Below, one piece after another: positions 47,818-57,515 of a stretch of DNA of 64,000 bases (its first letter is position 1; each line of letters starts with the position of its first letter). The notes beneath the pieces are model-generated. The model was given only the letters and a program-made list of their open reading frames with translations. It made no database searches and was not told where the DNA came from. The stretch is taken from positions 1 through 64,000 of the forward strand of contig NZ_FNPL01000012.1 in the NCBI RefSeq assembly GCF_900107305.1, written 5' to 3'. This stretch comes from Thermoactinomyces sp. DSM 45892 (lineage in GTDB: Bacteria > Bacillota > Bacilli > Thermoactinomycetales > Thermoactinomycetaceae). A program made the translations under genes and the position numbers.

Positions 47818-50241
47818 TTATGGTAATGGTCGATTAGAAGGGCCTTGTTGATTTTCCTGTTGCTGAGGTTGTTGCTGTTCATCTGGATTAGGTTGCCTGT
47901 TAGGACGATCTTGATTAGATGGGGATTGATCTGGCTGCCTAGGTGTAAATGGTTTCGGTGGTTGATCGGGTTGTTGTGGCCTAGACTGGTTCGAATTGAT
48001 GTCTACTTTTACTGGGGATGAAGTATGCTCTTCCCTAGTTTGAGGATCAATGGCGTTGACACGGTAATAGTACGTTTTTGATTGACCACCCGTGAAGTTA
48101 TAGCCGGGAATTTGGATGCTCTGATCGGTATAGCTTGTTTCTGCCCCTTCGAAGATCGTGCTAAAGTTACTTCCATCTTCCGAACGCTGTAATTGATACG
48201 TAACCCGCTCAGATGGACTGCTCCAGTTTGCCTGTATTGCTTGATATTCCTTGCTATAGGTTGCCTGTAGCTGCGGAGCCTGAAATGTATAAGGGGGAAT
48301 TGGTTCTTCGACTCCGGCTGGTTTGGAAAATCCTACAATGGGAACCCCTGATAATGCCTTGTCCATGACATCTTTGAAAATGGTGGTGGCATAATGTCCG
48401 CCTGTTAAATCGTTTACACGATTTTCTAAGGGTGTTTTACTTGTATTGTATACCATTGCAACGGTTACATACTGTGGGGTATAACCTGCGAACCAAGCGG
48501 CAATGTTGTTATTCGTTGTTCCCGTTTTCCCGGCGGCTGGTCGTCCGCCTGCAAGTTGTGCCGAGCGCCCTGTTCCGCTGTCCACTACCTGCTCTAGGAG
48601 CCGGGTCATGTAGTAGGCGGTTTTGGGACTAAAGACTCGTTTTTTCTCTGGCTCGGATTGAGGACGAATGCTCTTCTCCATTCCATTTTCAGTAACTTTT
48701 ACTTCCTTTACTGCATGCGCTTTTATGACGACTCCGTTATTAGCGAAAGCGGTGTATGCTTGTGCAAGTTGTAGGGGGCTCACTCCTTTAGTAAGTCCAC
48801 CTAAGGCAAGGGGTGCGATATTCTGGTCCGCTTTTTCAAGTGGAAGGCCAAGTTTTTGAGCGGTTTGAAAAGAATTTGCAACCCCCACTTTATTGTCAAG
48901 TAACCAAACGGTAGCAGCATTTAAGGAGTTTTTTACTACTTCGGATAGGGGTACATCTCCTCTAAAGATGCGATCATAGTTACGAGGACTGTACCCATTA
49001 ATGGTAATAGCACGATCTGGAATGATGGTGTATTCGTTGATGTCACCACCTGATTTTTCGATGGCAGGCGCATAAACGGTTAAGGGCTTGATAGCTGAGC
49101 CGGGTTGAATGGGAAGCTGTCCATTTATGCGAAAACCTTGACCTTCGTAGTGCCGACCTCCTCCAATGGCAGCAATAAGACCCGTACGAGGATCAACCGT
49201 GGCAGATCCTCCGTCTAAAATGGCACGTTTTTTATATGTGGAGTCTTGTTTGAGAACACGATCCGTTTCTGCTTGTGCTCGAGTGTTAATCCCGGTGTAT
49301 ATTCGAAATCCTCGATTTTCCACATCAGAAGGGATGATGCCAAATCGCTCTGTCAGTTCCTTCAGTACAAATTGTTTATACGGTTGATAGCGATCTTTTT
49401 TACCATAGCGGACAAGATACTTTTCATCTGTTCCGAGCGTCTGGTGTAGGGCTTTCTGTTTCTCTTCTTCAGTGATGAGTGCATTCATTTCATTTTTTTC
49501 AGCCATTTCGTTTAATACGATTTTTCGGCGTTCTACTGCCCTTTGAGCAGACTTTTCGGAGGCATATGGATTGTATGCTTCAGGAGCTTTGGGCAAACCG
49601 GCTAAGAAAGCAATCTCTGGAATCGTAAGACGATCTTTTACTACATCTTTTCCAAAATAAATTTTCGAAGCCATTTGGATTCCTCTGACGTTATTGCCAA
49701 AGTAAATGTAATTTAAATACGCTTCCAAAATCTGATCTTTGCTATATTTTTGTTCCAAATTCCAAGCTGTTGCGATTTCTTTGATCTTACGGGTATAGGT
49801 TTTTTGGCGATCTTCGAGGATTACATTTCCAGCTACTTGCATCGTAATCGTGCTGGCCCCTTGGGATTTTCCACGCTGGATAAGGTTAGCGTAGACGGCT
49901 CTCCCCAATGCATAGTAATCAATGCCACTATGCTGATAATATCGGACATCTTCTACTTTGAGAAAAGCTTGAGGGAGAAGAGGATTTGTTTTTTTGATAT
50001 CCTTTAGAGATACAATTTCTCGTTGGAAATTTCCTAGTTCCGCTACTTTGGTTCCGTCGAGATCGTAGATAGCAGAATTATTTTGGATATTTCCTAATTG
50101 ATTAAGGTCAAATGTTTTGCCTTGTACGATGACAGCTGTAATACCACCGGCTATTAACAGGACAACTGTTAATAGGGTTAAGAAAATCAATTTCCGCTTT
50201 TTACGTTTAGGTCTGTTTGTTTTTCTCCGTGATCTATCCAT
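47818..50241 (-). CDS. Class A penicillin-binding protein (PBP1A/2c family)
   Basis: Bifunctional peptidoglycan synthase of 807 residues. A basic cytoplasmic N-terminus (RSRRKTNRPKRKKRK) and a membrane helix (about 18-38) lead into the GT51 domain: EDVRYYQHSGIDYYALGRA with the catalytic Glu, and GASTITMQVAGN. The transpeptidase has SxxK in GSAIKP, SLN in KNSLNAATV and KTG in GKTGTTN. A fibronectin type III-like module (about 660-755) and a Pro/Gln/Asn-rich tail follow. The start is preceded by AGGGG. Confidence 0.95.
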   Translation of the reverse strand: MDRSRRKTNRPKRKKRKLIFLTLLTVVLLIAGGITAVIVQGKTFDLNQLGNIQNNSAIYDLDGTKVAELGNFQREIVSLKDIKKTNPLLPQAFLKVEDVRYYQHSGIDYYALGRAVYANLIQRGKSQGASTITMQVAGNVILEDRQKTYTRKIKEIATAWNLEQKYSKDQILEAYLNYIYFGNNVRGIQMASKIYFGKDVVKDRLTIPEIAFLAGLPKAPEAYNPYASEKSAQRAVERRKIVLNEMAEKNEMNALITEEEKQKALHQTLGTDEKYLVRYGKKDRYQPYKQFVLKELTERFGIIPSDVENRGFRIYTGINTRAQAETDRVLKQDSTYKKRAILDGGSATVDPRTGLIAAIGGGRHYEGQGFRINGQLPIQPGSAIKPLTVYAPAIEKSGGDINEYTIIPDRAITINGYSPRNYDRIFRGDVPLSEVVKNSLNAATVWLLDNKVGVANSFQTAQKLGLPLEKADQNIAPLALGGLTKGVSPLQLAQAYTAFANNGVVIKAHAVKEVKVTENGMEKSIRPQSEPEKKRVFSPKTAYYMTRLLEQVVDSGTGRSAQLAGGRPAAGKTGTTNNNIAAWFAGYTPQYVTVAMVYNTSKTPLENRVNDLTGGHYATTIFKDVMDKALSGVPIVGFSKPAGVEEPIPPYTFQAPQLQATYSKEYQAIQANWSSPSERVTYQLQRSEDGSNFSTIFEGAETSYTDQSIQIPGYNFTGGQSKTYYYRVNAIDPQTREEHTSSPVKVDINSNQSRPQQPDQPPKPFTPRQPDQSPSNQDRPNRQPNPDEQQQPQQQENQQGPSNRPLP

Positions 50242-50406
50242 CTCGAACCCCTAATTTCATGTTATAAATACGTATGAGTAGCATGCCACATATATCCAAA
50301 ATTAAGTCTACATAAAATAGTTATTGCAGGTTTTTTTGTGTTCATGTAGAATTACTTCAAGTATCCTAAATGGATTATATATTTCAACCCTCATCAAATA
50401 AGGTGG

Positions 50407-50611
50407 GGTAGAGGTCGCGGTTTTGAAGAGTACTTTGTATGAGATGGAGAGTTTCGACACAGCTTACGTCGTAGTAAACATCAAGGACTACTTAGGAAAG
50501 GCACAACCGCCGAAGCAAACTACATACTCTCGTGTAGTGTTGCTGGGACTGTTACCGAATAGGGGCAGGACTGTCACAAACCATGTCGCATATGGTTTGT
50601 GTTGAGCTATC
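50407..50611 (+). ncRNA. Lysine riboswitch (L-box)
   Basis: P1 is GGTAG (50407-50411) with CTATC (50607-50611). The conserved blocks AGAGGTCGCGG, GAAGAGTA, AGGAAAGGCACAACCGCCGA, TGCTGGGACTGTTACCGA and GGGCAGGACTGTCA appear in order. The stem CACAAACCAT/ATGGTTTGTG (50576-50602) lies before the closing P1 strand. The lysine-type permease follows, so lysine should repress it. Confidence 0.95.
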
Positions 50612-50644
50612 TTCGCGAAATGTTGGTGTGGGTGAGGAAACCCT

Positions 50645-50675
50645 ACCGCCTGTATTGTTGGCGGTTATTTTTATA
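50645..50675 (+). terminator. Lysine riboswitch terminator
   Basis: ACCGCC (50645-50650) pairs with GGCGGT (50660-50665), followed by TATTTTTATA. Confidence 0.75.
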
Positions 50676-50727
50676 CCCAAACCAGCTTTCGCGTGATAAA
50701 CACGAACACAGGGAGAGGGTTATTTTT

Positions 50728-52170
50728 ATGTCAACGAATGAGAATCAATTACGCAGAGGGCTAAATGCTCGTCAACTATCCATGATTGCAATCGGTGGAT
50801 CAATCGGAACAGGTCTTTTTATAGCTAGTGGGGCTTCGATTGCAAATGCAGGCGCAGGTGGGGCACTACTTGCTTATATTATCGTAGGAATCATGGTTTA
50901 CTTCTTAATGACAGCTTTAGGGGAGATGGCCTCTTACCTACCGGTTTCGGGTTCGTTTAGTACGTATGGAACTCGTTATGTAGATCCTGCATTTGGATTT
51001 GCATTAGGCTGGAATTATTGGTATAACTGGGCGATTACGCTTGCGTTTGAACTGGTAGCGGCCTCATTAATTATGAAGTTTTGGTTCCCTGAGAGTTCTT
51101 CATTACTTTGGAGCGGACTTTTTCTTTTCCTAATCATCGGGCTTAATCTCTTGTCTGTGAAAGGATTCGGAGAATCAGAGTTTTGGTTTGCTTTTATTAA
51201 AGTGGCTACTGTTATTATTTTCATCATACTTGGTTTAGCGATGATCTTTGGGATTCTAGAGGGCCATACTGCAGGCTGGAGCAATCTAACGGCAGGAGAT
51301 GCCCCTTTTAATGGAGGGATTTTAGCTGTTGTCGGAGTCTTTATGGTGGCTGGTTTTAGCTTTCAAGGGACTGAGTTAATCGGGGTCGCGGCTGGTGAAA
51401 GTAAAGAACCAGAGAAAAATATCCCGCGTGCCGTCAAAAGTATTTTTTGGCGTATTTTATTATTCTATGTAGTAGCGATCGCGATTATTGGGGTTCTCAT
51501 TCCACATACAGATCCAAATTTATTAAGTAACGAAGTTGAAAATGTAGCGGTTAGTCCGTTTACGTTGGTATTTAAAAATGCAGGGCTAGCATTTGCCGCT
51601 TCTGCTATGAATGCCATTATCTTAACAGCGGTCTTATCAGCAGGAAACTCTGGAATGTATGCTTCTACCCGTATGCTTTACACCCTCGCGAAAGAGGGGA
51701 AAGCTCCTCGTTTCCTAGCAAAAGTAAACCGCTATGGAGTGCCTGTAGCTGCTTTATTTGCTACAGCTGCTGTTGGAGCGTTAGCTTTCATTGCTTCCTT
51801 GTTTGGAGATGGTGTTGTATACACATGGTTGTTAAATGCATCGGGCTTATCAGGTTTTATTGCTTGGTTTGGGATTGCGTTTAGTCATTACCGTTTCCGT
51901 AAAGCATTTAAAGCACAAGGGCGAAGTTTGAGCGAATTACCTTACCGGGCACGCTTTTTTCCTTTTGGCTCCCTATTTGCGTTCGTCCTATGTACGATCG
52001 TAATCTTTGGCCAAAACTATCAAGCCTTTTTAGAAGATAAGATTGATTGGTATGGAGTAACGGCTTCTTATATAGGGTTACCTTTATTCTTAATCGTCTG
52101 GTTGGGCTACAAAGTGGTGAAACGTACCAAAGTTGTTCCACTGACACAGTGCGATCTGCGTAGAGAATAA
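50728..52170 (+). CDS. lysP: Amino-acid permease, lysine-specific type
   Basis: APC-superfamily permease with about 12 membrane helices, 480 residues from the ATG at 50728; GGGAGAGG lies upstream. LNARQLSMIAIGGSIGTGLF at the N-terminus, FSFQGTELIGVAAGE and the loop GNSGMYASTRMLYTLAKEGKAP are family blocks. The lysine riboswitch directly upstream makes lysine the likely substrate. An earlier in-frame start (50599) lies inside the riboswitch and is rejected. Confidence 0.93.
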   Translation: MSTNENQLRRGLNARQLSMIAIGGSIGTGLFIASGASIANAGAGGALLAYIIVGIMVYFLMTALGEMASYLPVSGSFSTYGTRYVDPAFGFALGWNYWYNWAITLAFELVAASLIMKFWFPESSSLLWSGLFLFLIIGLNLLSVKGFGESEFWFAFIKVATVIIFIILGLAMIFGILEGHTAGWSNLTAGDAPFNGGILAVVGVFMVAGFSFQGTELIGVAAGESKEPEKNIPRAVKSIFWRILLFYVVAIAIIGVLIPHTDPNLLSNEVENVAVSPFTLVFKNAGLAFAASAMNAIILTAVLSAGNSGMYASTRMLYTLAKEGKAPRFLAKVNRYGVPVAALFATAAVGALAFIASLFGDGVVYTWLLNASGLSGFIAWFGIAFSHYRFRKAFKAQGRSLSELPYRARFFPFGSLFAFVLCTIVIFGQNYQAFLEDKIDWYGVTASYIGLPLFLIVWLGYKVVKRTKVVPLTQCDLRRE

Positions 52171-52230
52171 TCATCTGGATGGTCTTTATGTGTCTGAGCG
52201 ACAATCCATAATCAGAAGTGAGTTTTAGAA

Positions 52231-52278
52231 AAACAAAGCATCCGTACTGGAGATAATCCCAGTACGGATGCTTTGTTT
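52231..52278. terminator. Strong bidirectional terminator between lysP and the CAP gene
   Basis: A perfect 20-bp stem (52231-52250 with 52259-52278) has AAA at one end and TTT at the other. Confidence 0.9.
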
Positions 52279-52289
52279 CATAATGCAAG

Positions 52290-53048
52290 CTATCTGATAA
52301 ATTGTTGAGTCCAGTACACACCATAAGATCCGCCTTTTGCAGATCCGACTCCGATTTTGGTGAAATCTCTGGATAAGATGTTAGCACGGTGACCAGGACT
52401 ATTCATCCAACTCTTCATTACTTCGGCTGGAGTTGGATGTCCACATGCAATATTCTCCCCAGCGGCTTGATAACGAATTCCAAATTGCCGCATCATATCG
52501 AATGGAGAACCATATCTCGGTGACTGGTGGTCAAAATAACGTAAATCGATCATGTCTTGCGATTTTGTTCTTGCTACTGAAGAGAGTTTGGTGTCCGCCA
52601 CTAGGGGCTGTAGTCCTGCCTTTTGTCGCTCAATATTAACTAATCGAACAACTTCGTTCTCAACGGAGGAGAGGGCGCGGTTACTACTGCTTGAAGATGG
52701 CTTAGCAGGTGAAGACGGTTTACTTTTTTCTTGAGTTGCAGGTGTTTTAGAAGGAGTAGAGCTTTCTGTCGTACTGTTGGTTGGTTTTGCGTTTTTTTCT
52801 TTTTGATTTGCCTCAGAAGTACTATTATTTTTATCTTCTTCTTTACTGCTGGCCTCGTCGGGTTTGGCTGGGTCACTCGAATTCGTAGATAGGGAACTGG
52901 TAGATTCGGTTGGGATAGGTGTTACTTGGGTTGCATCAGTGGAGGTAGCTGGTGCTTTATTCCCCCCAGAGTCAGCTGCTGAAGTACAAGCAACGATAAC
53001 GAGAGAGAAGATTAGAACCGATGTTACAATAGGAAGAATACGTCGCAT
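52290..53048 (-). CDS. CAP/SCP-domain lipoprotein
   Basis: 252 residues. The lipoprotein signal ends in VIVAC (Cys21). A long Ser/Thr/Lys/Pro-rich linker (about 22-125) is followed by a CAP domain (about 128-250). That domain has VNIERQKAGLQPL, FDHQSPRYGSPFDMM, AGENIACGHPTPAEVM and NSPGHRANILSRDFTKIGVG. Bacillus relatives (YkwD and spore-associated forms) have unclear functions. The linker suggests it spans the cell wall. Confidence 0.9.
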   Translation of the reverse strand: MRRILPIVTSVLIFSLVIVACTSAADSGGNKAPATSTDATQVTPIPTESTSSLSTNSSDPAKPDEASSKEEDKNNSTSEANQKEKNAKPTNSTTESSTPSKTPATQEKSKPSSPAKPSSSSSNRALSSVENEVVRLVNIERQKAGLQPLVADTKLSSVARTKSQDMIDLRYFDHQSPRYGSPFDMMRQFGIRYQAAGENIACGHPTPAEVMKSWMNSPGHRANILSRDFTKIGVGSAKGGSYGVYWTQQFIR

Positions 53049-53229
53049 GGTCTCTTTGCTCCTTTCGGCAATCTATATCCTATTCTATATGTAAAATACA
53101 GAAAAAAATAAGGAAAATATTAGAATCCTTAAAATGGAAATGATCTTTATGAATATAAATGGCATTACGCTCATAAATTGTAGAGCACTTTATTCTGTCT
53201 GTTAAACCAAGAATGGAGGGTTCTGTTTT

Positions 53230-53778
53230 ATGAATAAACAATGTGCAGTTGGCTTTGGTGCCTTATTGTTAGTATGGGGGATTGTTGGTTTCTTTCTTCC
53301 TGATTCAGGAATGATAACAGAAGCTGTAGCCCCGAGTTTGTGGAGCAATTTATTATATGTTGTAACAGGAGTTGCGTGGCTGGCCTCCTCTTCATCAGAA
53401 GAAGCCAGTAAAATGGGTGCGCGAGTGATTGGAGTCGTTTATGCTCTCCTAGCATTATCTGGTCTTTTTACAGATGAGATATTAGGAGTTATACAGGCGA
53501 CTCTAACGAACGAAATCATTATGGGTGTTTTAGCACTCGTCTCACTATGCACAGGATTTAGTAAATGTTCGTGTGGTGCTACTTCTAAAGATCTTGTTTC
53601 TAAAGATGCGGTTCCTAACGATTCGGTTTCGAAAGATCCGATTTCTAATGAAGACCTTGTTTCTAAAGATGCGGTTCCTAGCGATTCGGTTTCGAAAGAT
53701 CCGATTTCTACTAAAGATCCTGTTTCTCAAGATTCGGTTCCGAAAGATCCTGTTTCTAATAAAGATGAGCAGGCATGA
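53230..53778 (+). CDS. DUF4383-like membrane protein with a tandem-repeat tail
   Basis: 182 residues. Four membrane segments (about 5-24, 38-54, 66-84 and 90-110) carry the DUF4383-like VVTGVAWLASS and GVVYALLALSGLF patterns. After a Cys-rich break (KCSCG) the C-terminal 65 residues are a polar repeat. Its 21-residue unit DLVSKDAVPNDSVSKDPISNE occurs twice and a shorter third copy ends NKDEQA. GGAGGG precedes the ATG. The tail is probably disordered. The function is unknown. Confidence 0.82.
   Translation: MNKQCAVGFGALLLVWGIVGFFLPDSGMITEAVAPSLWSNLLYVVTGVAWLASSSSEEASKMGARVIGVVYALLALSGLFTDEILGVIQATLTNEIIMGVLALVSLCTGFSKCSCGATSKDLVSKDAVPNDSVSKDPISNEDLVSKDAVPSDSVSKDPISTKDPVSQDSVPKDPVSNKDEQA
53590..53765 (+). 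repeat. 63-nt tandem repeat within the DUF4383-like gene
   Basis: GATCTTGTTTCTAAAGATGC at 53590 recurs at 53653 (one change) and, degenerate and shorter, at 53716. The period is 63 nt (21 codons), so the frame is kept. The first two copies are nearly identical over their full length, pointing to recent duplication. Confidence 0.9.
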
Positions 53779-53797
53779 TAGAAGAAGATCATTCTAA

Positions 53798-53820
53798 GAG
53801 GGCTTATGCTCTCTTTTTTT
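53798..53820 (+). terminator. Terminator after the DUF4383-like gene
   Basis: GAGGGC (53798-53803), loop TTAT, GCTCTC (53808-53813), then seven T residues. Confidence 0.88.
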
Positions 53821-54038
53821 ATGGTTAATTATTCAAACAGGTCAGAAATGATATCAATGAATTCCTCACCTCTTAGCGCTTTTCAGCGTAGGTGGCGGGA
53901 GTGTTCATGGTTTGAAGTGTCTCGAAATGTTATCTTTCATGTTCATATAAAAGAAATTGTTTTCTTTATTTTTATTTGTGGCCATCCCGATTTTAGCCGA
54001 ATAGAATGTAAAACTGGTTATGAAGGGAGTGGATAGGG

Positions 54039-55028
54039 GTGAAATGGAAAGGAATGCACGTACTGGTAACAGGTGCAGGAGGATTTATCGGAAGTCATTT
54101 GATAGAAGAACTAGTGAAGCTTGGTGCAGATGTTACGGCTTTTATTCACTATAACTCCAGTGGAAGTAAAGGGTGGTTGGATCGGATCCCACAGGAGATA
54201 CAAAGCCAAATCCGTTTTTACACAGGGGATCTAAAAGATCAAGACGCGGTCCGGAGCGCTGTGCGGAATCAAGAGGTAGTCATGCACTTGGGAGCATTGA
54301 TTGCCATTCCATATTCATATCAGAACCCCACAGATGTATTCCAAACCAATGTTCTTGGTACGTTGCATGTAGCACAAGCAGTTCGTGAGTATGGGATATC
54401 GCGAATGGTGCATACCTCCACAAGTGAGGTATATGGTTCTGCTCAAATGGTTCCGATTCCTGAATCTCATCCACTCCAAGGGCAATCTCCTTATTCAGCT
54501 AGTAAAATTGGTGCAGATAAATGTGTAGAAAGTTTTTATTGTTCTTTTGATTTACCAGTCGCAACAGTAAGGCCTTTTAATGCGTATGGACCACGCCAAT
54601 CTATGAGAGCAGTGATCCCAACCATTATTAATCAAGCTCTCCATCGGGATGAGATCGTCTTAGGGAACTTAGAAGCGACCAGGGACTTTACCTATGTGAA
54701 AGATACCGCCAGAGCGTTTATTCATGCTGCTACTAGTGAACAAGCTATTGGTACAACTGTGAACGCAGGATCTGGAAGAGAGATTCGTATAGGGGATCTT
54801 GCCACGTATATTACACAAATTATTGGAAGAGACTTACCAATCCGAGTAGCGAATGAACGTTTACGACCTCCTAAGAGTGAAGTAGACCGTCTCTGCTCAG
54901 ACTCATCAAAGGCGCTCAATATGATGGGTTGGGAACCTCAAGTCTCACTACGAGAGGGATTAGAAAGAACAGTCGAATGGATTTCCTCAAATCCTGAGGG
55001 ATATCGTCCTGATCAATATGTAGTGTAA
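54039..55028 (+). CDS. NAD-dependent nucleotide-sugar 4,6-dehydratase/epimerase (LegB/SpsJ-like)
   Basis: Extended SDR enzyme of 329 residues. The NAD motif TGAGGFIG is at 11-18. YxxxK is in SPYSASKIGADK near 150. The run LGALIAIPYSYQNP and VHTSTSEVYGSA are typical of the LegB/SpsJ group, which makes 4-keto-6-deoxy sugars for legionaminic-type or spore-coat glycans. The GTG start lies 9 nt after GAAGGGAG. It heads a sugar operon. Confidence 0.85.
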   Translation: MKWKGMHVLVTGAGGFIGSHLIEELVKLGADVTAFIHYNSSGSKGWLDRIPQEIQSQIRFYTGDLKDQDAVRSAVRNQEVVMHLGALIAIPYSYQNPTDVFQTNVLGTLHVAQAVREYGISRMVHTSTSEVYGSAQMVPIPESHPLQGQSPYSASKIGADKCVESFYCSFDLPVATVRPFNAYGPRQSMRAVIPTIINQALHRDEIVLGNLEATRDFTYVKDTARAFIHAATSEQAIGTTVNAGSGREIRIGDLATYITQIIGRDLPIRVANERLRPPKSEVDRLCSDSSKALNMMGWEPQVSLREGLERTVEWISSNPEGYRPDQYVV

Positions 55029-55057
55029 TAAAAGTACATTTTCAGGAGGGGGATTCG

Positions 55058-55780
55058 ATGCATGCTGTTATTATGACGGGTGGTAAAGGAGAGCGGATGC
55101 GTCCTTATACGCATGTACTTCCTAAAGGACTACTCCCTATTGATGGAATTCCTTTATTAGACATACTGGTGAGGCAGTGCCAGTATTATGGGTTTAACCG
55201 CGTAACGATGACTTGTGGATATCTAGCTACCATGATCCAAAACTATTTTGAAAATGGCTCGAAGTGGGGATTAGAGATTGATTACCTAACGGAAGATGTT
55301 CCACTAGGAACGGCAGGGTCACTTCGCGATGTATCATGTGAAGAGGGGTCCATGATAGTTATGAATTGTGATGTCTTAACAACCCTCCATTTCCGGGATT
55401 TTTATGAGCAACATATCAATCAAAAATCGATGTTAACCATTGCTTCACATGCGATTGAAGTACCAGTGGAGTTTGGAGTGTTAGCGGTTGAGGGAGAGCG
55501 AGTCCTTCAGATTGTAGAAAAACCAACAAACCATTCATTAGTAAGTATGGGTATATATGTTGTACATCAAGATGCTCTTAAATATATTCCAAAAGAAGGA
55601 AAATTCGATATTCCTGATCTGATCCATACATTGCTTGATCATAAAGAGAGGGTAACCCATCATCACACTGATTCATTTTGGATTGATATTGGGAAGCCGG
55701 ATGACTACGAAAAAGCTAATCAAATTTTTGAACAGTTTAAGGCTCAAATTCTTCCAAAGGAATCTGGACATGAGTATTGA
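55058..55780 (+). CDS. Sugar-phosphate nucleotidyltransferase
   Basis: A 240-residue NTP_transferase. The nucleotide-binding MTGGKGERMRPYT is at 6-18 with LPKGLLPI following. The metal Asp is in VMNCDVLTT and the C-terminal FWIDIGKPDDYEKAN completes the fold. It probably activates the sugar for the neighbouring dehydratase. The base and sugar are not determined (LegF-, RmlA- or GMP-type). GGAGGGGG precedes the ATG. Confidence 0.85.
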   Translation: MHAVIMTGGKGERMRPYTHVLPKGLLPIDGIPLLDILVRQCQYYGFNRVTMTCGYLATMIQNYFENGSKWGLEIDYLTEDVPLGTAGSLRDVSCEEGSMIVMNCDVLTTLHFRDFYEQHINQKSMLTIASHAIEVPVEFGVLAVEGERVLQIVEKPTNHSLVSMGIYVVHQDALKYIPKEGKFDIPDLIHTLLDHKERVTHHHTDSFWIDIGKPDDYEKANQIFEQFKAQILPKESGHEY

Positions 55781-56714
55781 TAAATGGATCTTTATTACAG
55801 GAGCAAATGGATTTGTAGCACAGCATTTGATTCAAAAGTGCTTGGAAGAAGAAAATACACAGATAGTAGGAGTCGGACGTTCTATTTCGAGAGAGAGGGT
55901 TGCACAAGATTCACGGGTTCATTATCAAGTCGCTGATTTAACTAATTCGAAAGAGATGGATACTATTCTTCGTCAACACTCTTGGAAAAGAATCTATCAT
56001 TTAGCTGGAGAAAATCGTGCCGATCTCGACCACTCAAATGTTTGGAAGGATAATGTGTATGCATCTCTTTTATTCCTAGATGCGCTTCGTAAACTGGAAC
56101 TAGAGTCTTTGGAAAGTGTTGTCATGATCGGAACAGCGATGGAATATCAAGAGCAAGAGATGGTGATAACCGAAAATTCGATTGTGGAGCCAACTAGCTC
56201 ATATGGATGGAGTAAGCATCTGGTTACGAGTAGTGCGCAGTGGTTTGCTAGAAAATATCATTTGCCTATCATATGTGTTCGTCCCTTTAACCTCATCGGA
56301 CCTGGGGCCAAGGAAGGAATTATACCATGGATAGCGCAGCAATTAAAAGCACAGTATCCATTTGTAGAGTTGCCTGTTACCATTCATTTACGTAGTTTAG
56401 GTGGGATTCGAGATTACATCGATGTTCGGGATGCTGTACAGGCTTTGTATATGCTTTCAGAGAAGGCGAGTATATGTGTTGGAGATTGTTATCAAATTTG
56501 TTCACAAAAAGGGGTCTCAGTCTCACAGCTAGTTTCCACTTGGGAAGAAGTGATTCAATATCCGATTAAGGTTATTACCCAAAATATGACCTCTTCTAAG
56601 GGAGAGGATTGTTTTATAGGAAGCTATGAAAAAATCAGGAGATTTACTGGTTGGAAGCCCACTTATACACTAATAGAAACGTTGAGTGATCTCTGGAAGG
56701 AAACGTTTCGATGA
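55770..56714 (+). CDS. SDR-family nucleotide-sugar epimerase/dehydratase
   Basis: 314 residues from the ATG at 55770, overlapping the previous gene by 11 nt. The NAD motif is ITGANGFVAQHL near 10. YxxxK is in SSYGWSKHL near 140. RPFNLIGPGAKEG and GGIRDYIDVRDA follow, the usual GDP-6-deoxy-mannose reductase or epimerase pattern. It is likely the second sugar-modifying step of the operon. A longer upstream frame lies within the previous gene. Confidence 0.8.
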   Translation: MSIDKWIFITGANGFVAQHLIQKCLEEENTQIVGVGRSISRERVAQDSRVHYQVADLTNSKEMDTILRQHSWKRIYHLAGENRADLDHSNVWKDNVYASLLFLDALRKLELESLESVVMIGTAMEYQEQEMVITENSIVEPTSSYGWSKHLVTSSAQWFARKYHLPIICVRPFNLIGPGAKEGIIPWIAQQLKAQYPFVELPVTIHLRSLGGIRDYIDVRDAVQALYMLSEKASICVGDCYQICSQKGVSVSQLVSTWEEVIQYPIKVITQNMTSSKGEDCFIGSYEKIRRFTGWKPTYTLIETLSDLWKETFR

Positions 56715-56750
56715 GAACCTGTTTGACTTGATGATGAAGGGGGTTTACAG

Positions 56751-57515
56751 ATGTCAAAACATTTGACTAGTATCGTGATTCCAGTTCATAATCAATGGCC
56801 TGTAACCCAAATGTGTTTACGATCGCTCTTTCGACATACGCGTGTCCCGGTAGAAGTGATTGTTGTAAATAATGCCTCAACAGATGGAACAGGACAAAAA
56901 TTGACAAGAGAATTTCCTAGGGTTAAACAGATTGAGAATTCTTATAAAAATGGGTTTTCAGCATCATTAAATCAGGGGTTTCGAATGGCCACAGGGAAGT
57001 ACCTAGCAACCATTAATAATGACACATTGCCCTCTCATAGATGGTTAGGCAATATTCTACGTGTATTGAAAGATCGCCCTTTATGTGGCATAGCAGCTCC
57101 TTTGTCAAACAATACGTTACCCGATCAATACCTCCAAACGGACTTGAAACGAGCGCGAGACATTCATATGTTTAGCAAAAGATTTAACCGTCACAATCAG
57201 AAAAAATGGAAAGTATCAGATCGATTATCTGGATTTTGTTTGGTTTTCCCTCGAAAAATCTGGAACACTGTGGGGGATTTTGATGAAAACTACGGTATGG
57301 GCTATTATGAAGATATTGATTTTACCTATCGCGTTCGTTTAATGGGTTATAAATGTATAATTGCTGGTGATACCTATGTTCATCATTATGGAAGTAAAAG
57401 TTTTATTCAGAACAATTCGGATGAGTTGGCTAGAAAGTTATCAAAAGAAAATCGTGAATATTTTATGAAAAAATGGAAAAGAGATCCAGATTTGCCTCTT
57501 GATCTTCCGAATTAA
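56751..57515 (+). CDS. Family 2 glycosyltransferase
   Basis: A GT-A fold enzyme of 254 residues. TSIVIPVHNQWPVTQMCLRSL opens the domain across residues 6-26. VVNNASTDGTGQ, ATINNDTLPSHRW (DxD-type) and YYEDIDFTYRVRLMGYK follow. No membrane segment is present. It is the last gene of the 54039 operon and its stop overlaps that of the convergent GT4 gene by 4 nt. SPBc2/rhamnosyl-type GT2 enzymes are close in pattern. Confidence 0.9.
   Translation: MSKHLTSIVIPVHNQWPVTQMCLRSLFRHTRVPVEVIVVNNASTDGTGQKLTREFPRVKQIENSYKNGFSASLNQGFRMATGKYLATINNDTLPSHRWLGNILRVLKDRPLCGIAAPLSNNTLPDQYLQTDLKRARDIHMFSKRFNRHNQKKWKVSDRLSGFCLVFPRKIWNTVGDFDENYGMGYYEDIDFTYRVRLMGYKCIIAGDTYVHHYGSKSFIQNNSDELARKLSKENREYFMKKWKRDPDLPLDLPN

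Noticed and set aside
50453..50459. TTCGACA, a perfect inverted 0A box
   Set aside because: It lies inside a conserved part of the lysine riboswitch, so the match is most likely chance.
53545..53797. Arg/Ile/Phe-rich frames on both strands in the 53.6-kb repeat
   Set aside because: They are by-products of the 63-nt tandem repeat inside the DUF4383-like gene; none has a ribosome binding site.
53806..54036. 76-codon open frame before the sugar operon
   Set aside because: It starts inside the terminator T-run and lacks a ribosome binding site.
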